A stretch of 64,000 nucleotides of DNA, taken from Branchiostoma floridae (lineage: Eukaryota > Chordata > Leptocardii > Amphioxiformes > Branchiostomatidae). The stretch spans positions 33,882,830-33,946,829 of the forward strand of contig NC_049980.1 of the NCBI RefSeq assembly GCF_000003815.2. Reading direction: 5' to 3'. This document shows positions 60,801 to 64,000 of this stretch, piece by piece; the first letter of the stretch is position 1, and the number at the start of each line of letters is the position of its first letter. Both the position numbers and the translations under genes were made by a program. The notes under the pieces are model-generated. The model made no database searches. It was not told the origin of the DNA and saw nothing but the letters and a program-made list of their open reading frames with translations.

Positions 60801-61424
60801 AAACAAACTTTTGAGAAAAACAGTGAAATATTAATAAATCAACAGGAAATCAAACTCAACAGGAACAAAACGGATAAATCAATAGATAATATAAGATAAA
60901 TCAGTTCTTCCGTGACAGCACATCTCCATCCTCAAACTTTGACGGTATTGACAAACCTGAATAATGGGAATACACGACATTAGTCATGATCAACATAATG
61001 CACTGGTCAACTAGCCACCGAAAGTGACAGTGGTTTCAAAAAGTGGGCATCCTAAAAAAATTGTTAAACCCCAGTTAAAAAATGTAACATAAAAGGAAAT
61101 ATGTAATCAACAAAACAGTATCAACTCTGTAGCTCGTTTATTCATATCGAGATATTCCTACATTATCCTGTTAATCGGGGCCTGACGCCTGTCATGACCT
61201 CAAATGACCTCCAGTCGGTGCGTTAAAACCAACACATTTCCAACATCTATTGGGAACGCATCGGAAGACTGACGGAAAAACAATGGGCGGGCGCCATTGA
61301 TTTGGCCTGATTTCTGGATTTCTGTCGGATCCAACATCGGAAAATCTGAATGTGAAAATCCGACACAAATCTTACATAATTACGTTACCAACCCATTGAC
61401 AATCCGACCTCCCCGTGCACTGTG
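57891..61424. mobile_element. CACTA/EnSpm-like element, about 3.5 kb, non-autonomous
   Basis: 18-bp inverted termini CACAGTGCACGGGGAGGT, with ATG on both outer sides (57888-57890 and 61425-61427). CAC-start termini with a 3-bp duplication are typical of CACTA elements. The ends contain many TCCGA/TCGGA words. Inside are a two-copy 240-bp duplication (58722-58935, 58963-59178), a LINE fragment and a tRNA-like word at 58400. No transposase frame seen. That the two ends belong to one element is inferred. Confidence 0.65.
60117..60524 (-). pseudogene. LINE reverse-transcriptase C-terminal fragment (135 codons)
   Basis: VYCGFIRPILEYCAPVYHNS, TATLELVQRRACRTILGRNY, LETLEERRTNLCRRFA and FRTTRFRNSPVPSMLRLLN are hallmark C-terminal segments of CR1/L2/Rex-like ORF2 proteins. 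It ends at a natural stop (60117). The catalytic RT core is absent, so it is a dead-on-arrival 5'-truncated copy. Confidence 0.88.
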
Positions 61425-61800
61425 ATGCACGTGCAGCACTTTGGAACGATCAGCTGTCGATAATCACTCAATGTTTTTGAGACTTGCTAAAGTCTACGGT
61501 ATATGAATTTCAAAAGACAACAGGAGGCGTTATTACATCGTGGCCTAAAGTAGTAAAGAAAAATGCTACTCAAAACGCGAATTTCGCCACGGTTTTTTAA
61601 ATTAGACACCGGAAAAAAGACTAAATTATTTTGTTTTGAGGAAGATCAGACAGAAGCATGTTCGACGGCAGACCGCCCGTAATTCTAATTTTTACCGAAT
61701 ACAGAAGGATTTTCAGCTCACATGGCTATTCAGGTTGCCTCACTGGAACCTTCAGGAATTTATAGACACAATGATTAACTGGTGACTAGGTCCAACTCAC

Positions 61801-61890
61801 CCAGTTATTGCGAAAGAAAGCAAAAATCTTGCAAGATCCGAAATTTTCAGCCGTCGGCCGCCATGATGCTTGGAGTGTGAGCGCATGCGC
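61801..61890 (-). other. Probable BDP1 5' non-coding exon
   Basis: Minus strand AAGCATCATGGCGGCCGACGG (YY1-like initiator) leads to AATAACTGG|GTGAGT, a consensus donor after 61801. Splicing to the acceptor at 56872 would give BDP1 its 5' UTR. A mini-ORF (MAADG) would precede the main start. Inferred. Confidence 0.5.
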
Positions 61891-62075
61891 GAAGAAATCT
61901 CCCACCATGCAGTGCTAATTTTAGGTCAAAGGTGAATTTAAGGTCAAAAGCCATATCATAGGAGCTGAGGTCAAATCCGCAAAAAAACATGTTGCCGCGA
62001 TTACGAGGCGTTTAATTGAAGCTACGTAGACTCCTAGTGGTCAGAGTTTGCACGACAAGAAGATGAGAGCGACTA
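61855..62075. promoter_or_regulatory. Probable bidirectional promoter (BDP1 and a rightward gene)
   Basis: An NRF1-type palindrome GCGCATGCGC at about 61882-61891 sits beside the ATGGCGGC initiator on the minus strand. On the plus strand, ATTGGCCAG (62116) and a consensus donor CCCCGG|GTAAGT after 62270 mark an outgoing 5' exon. Confidence 0.5.
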
Positions 62076-62076
62076 G

Positions 62077-62270
62077 ATGACCTCTGCTATCGTTGTGAGC
62101 CGTCTTGGCCCGCGATTGGCCAGTAGGTTGATGGTGCGAGCGGCTGGACCAATCACACGTGGGGGAGGCACGTACGAAACATCACCTCATCGCTCAGCTG
62201 GACATCAAACGCGCCGACACCTCAGCTGGAGGAAGAAGACTTTCAAGTCTCAGCTTTGGCAGCACCCCGG
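62077..62270 (+). other. Candidate 5' exon of a rightward gene
   Basis: Ends at a perfect donor GG|GTAAGT. An ATG at 62077 opens a 65-codon frame running through the donor; whether it is coding is unclear. Confidence 0.4.
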
Positions 62271-62621
62271 GTAAGTTCTGTGTCATTGTGACAGACTGAT
62301 CACTGTAACTATACTACAAGTAAGATGTAGCTGGTGTAAGAATCAGTTTAGAAACAACTTAGTGAGGAGGTTCACTTAAAGACATATTGAACCAAGGATG
62401 TTTTCAACCTCTTATTAATATATAATCAAGGAGCTTTTATATCAGAAGCTCCTTGATATAACGTCCTTGTTTGGAGAGACACTTTCCTTACTTCAATTTA
62501 TGTCCAAGACCTTTGCTTGTCAGGTGTAGTGTAACATTATATATGTCAGTTTAATAAGAGAATCCAACACTTTCACTTTCATTAAGGTTACACTTGCCTT
62601 GACCACAGCTCTCTCACCATA

Positions 62622-63864
62622 CCACCCCCACCTAACTCAGCTTTTCCCCCTACCCGTTCACCTTCCACCCCCCCCGGACTTCCCTTTGCCCCCCGCTGTA
62701 CTTCATCTGTGCCCCCGTCCTTCATCTTTACCCCCGGTGTAATTCCGCTTTTCCCCCGCCCTTCCGCTTTACCCCCCAATGGCCGCCGTCAACCCGAATT
62801 TCACGTAGTCGACACGAAAATTGTTCAGAAAGTAACAATAACGGTCATGAAATAGCCTATTGTCTAGTACACATTCTGGACCACCTTTCTGCCAAGTGGC
62901 GTTTCACAACTCCTTCCCAGTCTTAACTGAGCGGCGGTCTCAAAACATCGGGCAGAAGTCACCTCTCGTAACCCGGAAGTGACAAGCCATACTGGCAAGA
63001 AGTTCGGTTCAGCTAAACACCGAATCCCAATGCTACTGTGTCATCCATGGCCGTGGCCTGGCTGCAGTACTGGCACGGAACGTTATGATGATGATCCATG
63101 TCCCATGTAATTTCATCCTCCTACGCAGGGACATCCAACAGCCAAACTGCCTGTCTGGATGTACCCTGCTCTTTCAACCGTCACTCTTAGTTCCTGTGGA
63201 CGTCCCCTCCCCCAAACCAGCTGTCAGCCAATCAGAGAATAGGCCTTTCCATTTTCAAAAGGGGTCTCGCATATGTAAGCGTAAGCTCATTGATATCTAT
63301 AAGCAGGGCGGTCAGGAACTAAGGGTGACGGTTGAGAAAGCAGGGTACATCCAGACATGCGGTTTGGCTGTTGGATGTCCCTGTGAAGGAGGATGATGTA
63401 ATTTAGGCCAGTTTTGTATCTGACTCTCTGGTTTGATTTTTCTGTAGAATGCGTAAAAAGAAAAGCAAGCTCACTGTGGGGAAAAAAGGTGCGAGGTACT
63501 ATAAGAAGAAACGAGCAAGCACAACAAGGTGATGAGTATTTTTATCTTTAGACCGCCGCTGACGGGGCGCGCTTTTTCAGTAGAGACTGGGAAGGAGTTG
63601 TGAAACGCCACAAGGTGGCCCATAAAAGAGTACCAGAGAATAGGCTGTTATTGTTACTTTCTGAACGATTTTCGTGTCGACTACATGCAATTCGAGTTGA
63701 CGGCGGCCTTTGGGATCAAAGTGGAAGGGCGGGGGAAAAGCGGAATTACACCGGGGGTAAAGATGAACGACGGGGGCACAGATGAAGTACAGCGGGGGTC
63801 AAGGGGAAGTCCGAGGGGAAAGGTGAATGGGTAGGGGACAAGATGAAGGAGTTAGGTGGGGGTG
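62622..63864. mobile_element. Large foldback element, about 1.24 kb, with nested inverted repeat
   Basis: Outer arms 62622-62940 and 63551-63864 are inverted copies (GTGGCGTTTCACAACTCCTT facing AAGGAGTTGTGAAACGCCAC; CACCCCCACCTAACTC facing GAGTTAGGTGGGGGTG). The inner arms 63107-63208 and 63276-63408 form a second palindrome (CAGGGACATCCAACAGCCAAAC). The outer arms are strand-biased runs of CCCCC spaced every about 20-25 bp. Confidence 0.85.
63449..63528 (+). CDS. Small candidate coding exon, basic peptide
   Basis: Acceptor TTTTTCTGTAG precedes A-ATG, and 26 codons (MRKKKSKLTVGKKGARYYKK, continuing KRASTT) run to donor ACAAG|GTGATG in phase 2. The very basic start may be a nuclear or ribosomal-type N-terminus. 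Not recognised. It lies in the unpaired part of the foldback, so it could belong to the element. Confidence 0.35.
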
Positions 63865-64000
63865 CATGCCACCTATGCACCTTACCACGTTTAACATAAC
63901 TTTGTGTTGTGCGTGAATGAGTGTTTTGTATTTCCCCTCTGATGTAGAATTGTTTCAACCGCAAACAGTGCAAAAACTTTCCTTTCCCAATGCACAAAAA

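Noticed and set aside
1-64000. CRISPR arrays, operons, integrons or phage genes
   Set aside because: Spliced animal genes, a Pol III tRNA and eukaryotic MITEs throughout; no prokaryotic signal.

Overview
The window is eukaryotic, intron-rich and full of small DNA transposons. The protein families, exon structures and repeat styles best fit a cephalochordate (amphioxus, Branchiostoma-like). This is an inference from gene content, not a database match. Reading frames across all assigned splice junctions were checked by hand for phase.

Layout. (1) 374-25539, minus strand: the N-terminal 12 coding exons of a CHD1/CHD2-type chromatin remodeller. They cover the acidic and serine-rich N-terminus, chromodomain 1, the linker, chromodomain 2 and the start of the SNF2 helicase; the gene continues past the left edge. 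Its third-exon intron is about 13.5 kb and holds a 100-N assembly gap. (2) 26672-26744, plus: tRNA-Val(CAC). (3) 28930-32573, plus: a four-exon divergent forkhead (Fox) gene with a broken duplicate of its third exon and a 3' minisatellite made from its own last codons. (4) 35880 onward, plus: a Cip/Kip cyclin-dependent kinase inhibitor whose 3' end is uncertain. (5) 43709-47847, plus: a complete nine-exon phytanoyl-CoA dioxygenase-family gene of 275 aa. (6) 49237-56851, minus: a complete nine-coding-exon BDP1 (TFIIIB B'') gene of 937 aa, with a probable 5' non-coding exon at about 61.8 kb. (7) 61.8-64 kb: a probable bidirectional promoter, a plus-strand 5' exon, a small candidate coding exon, and a large foldback repeat.

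Mobile DNA. Several non-autonomous families can be defined from the window itself. There is a TA-target family with CTCCAAGCAG termini (about nine copies, 27.5-48 kb only). A TTA-target PIF/Harbinger-like family has an empty-site allele visible in a neighbouring duplicate. An 1806-bp hAT-like element has 8-bp target duplications and carries a nested 132-bp hAT-like MITE with a perfect 8-bp duplication. A 3.5-kb CACTA-like element has ATG flanks. Three truncated LINE reverse-transcriptase 3' ends are also present.

The genes are ordinary housekeeping or developmental loci (chromatin remodelling, Pol III initiation, cell-cycle inhibition, transcription factor, dioxygenase) and do not form an operon-like system. 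I saw no prokaryotic, CRISPR or viral content. The most interesting features are transposon biology and self-duplication of exons (CHD1 helicase exon, Fox wing exon, Fox terminal exon).
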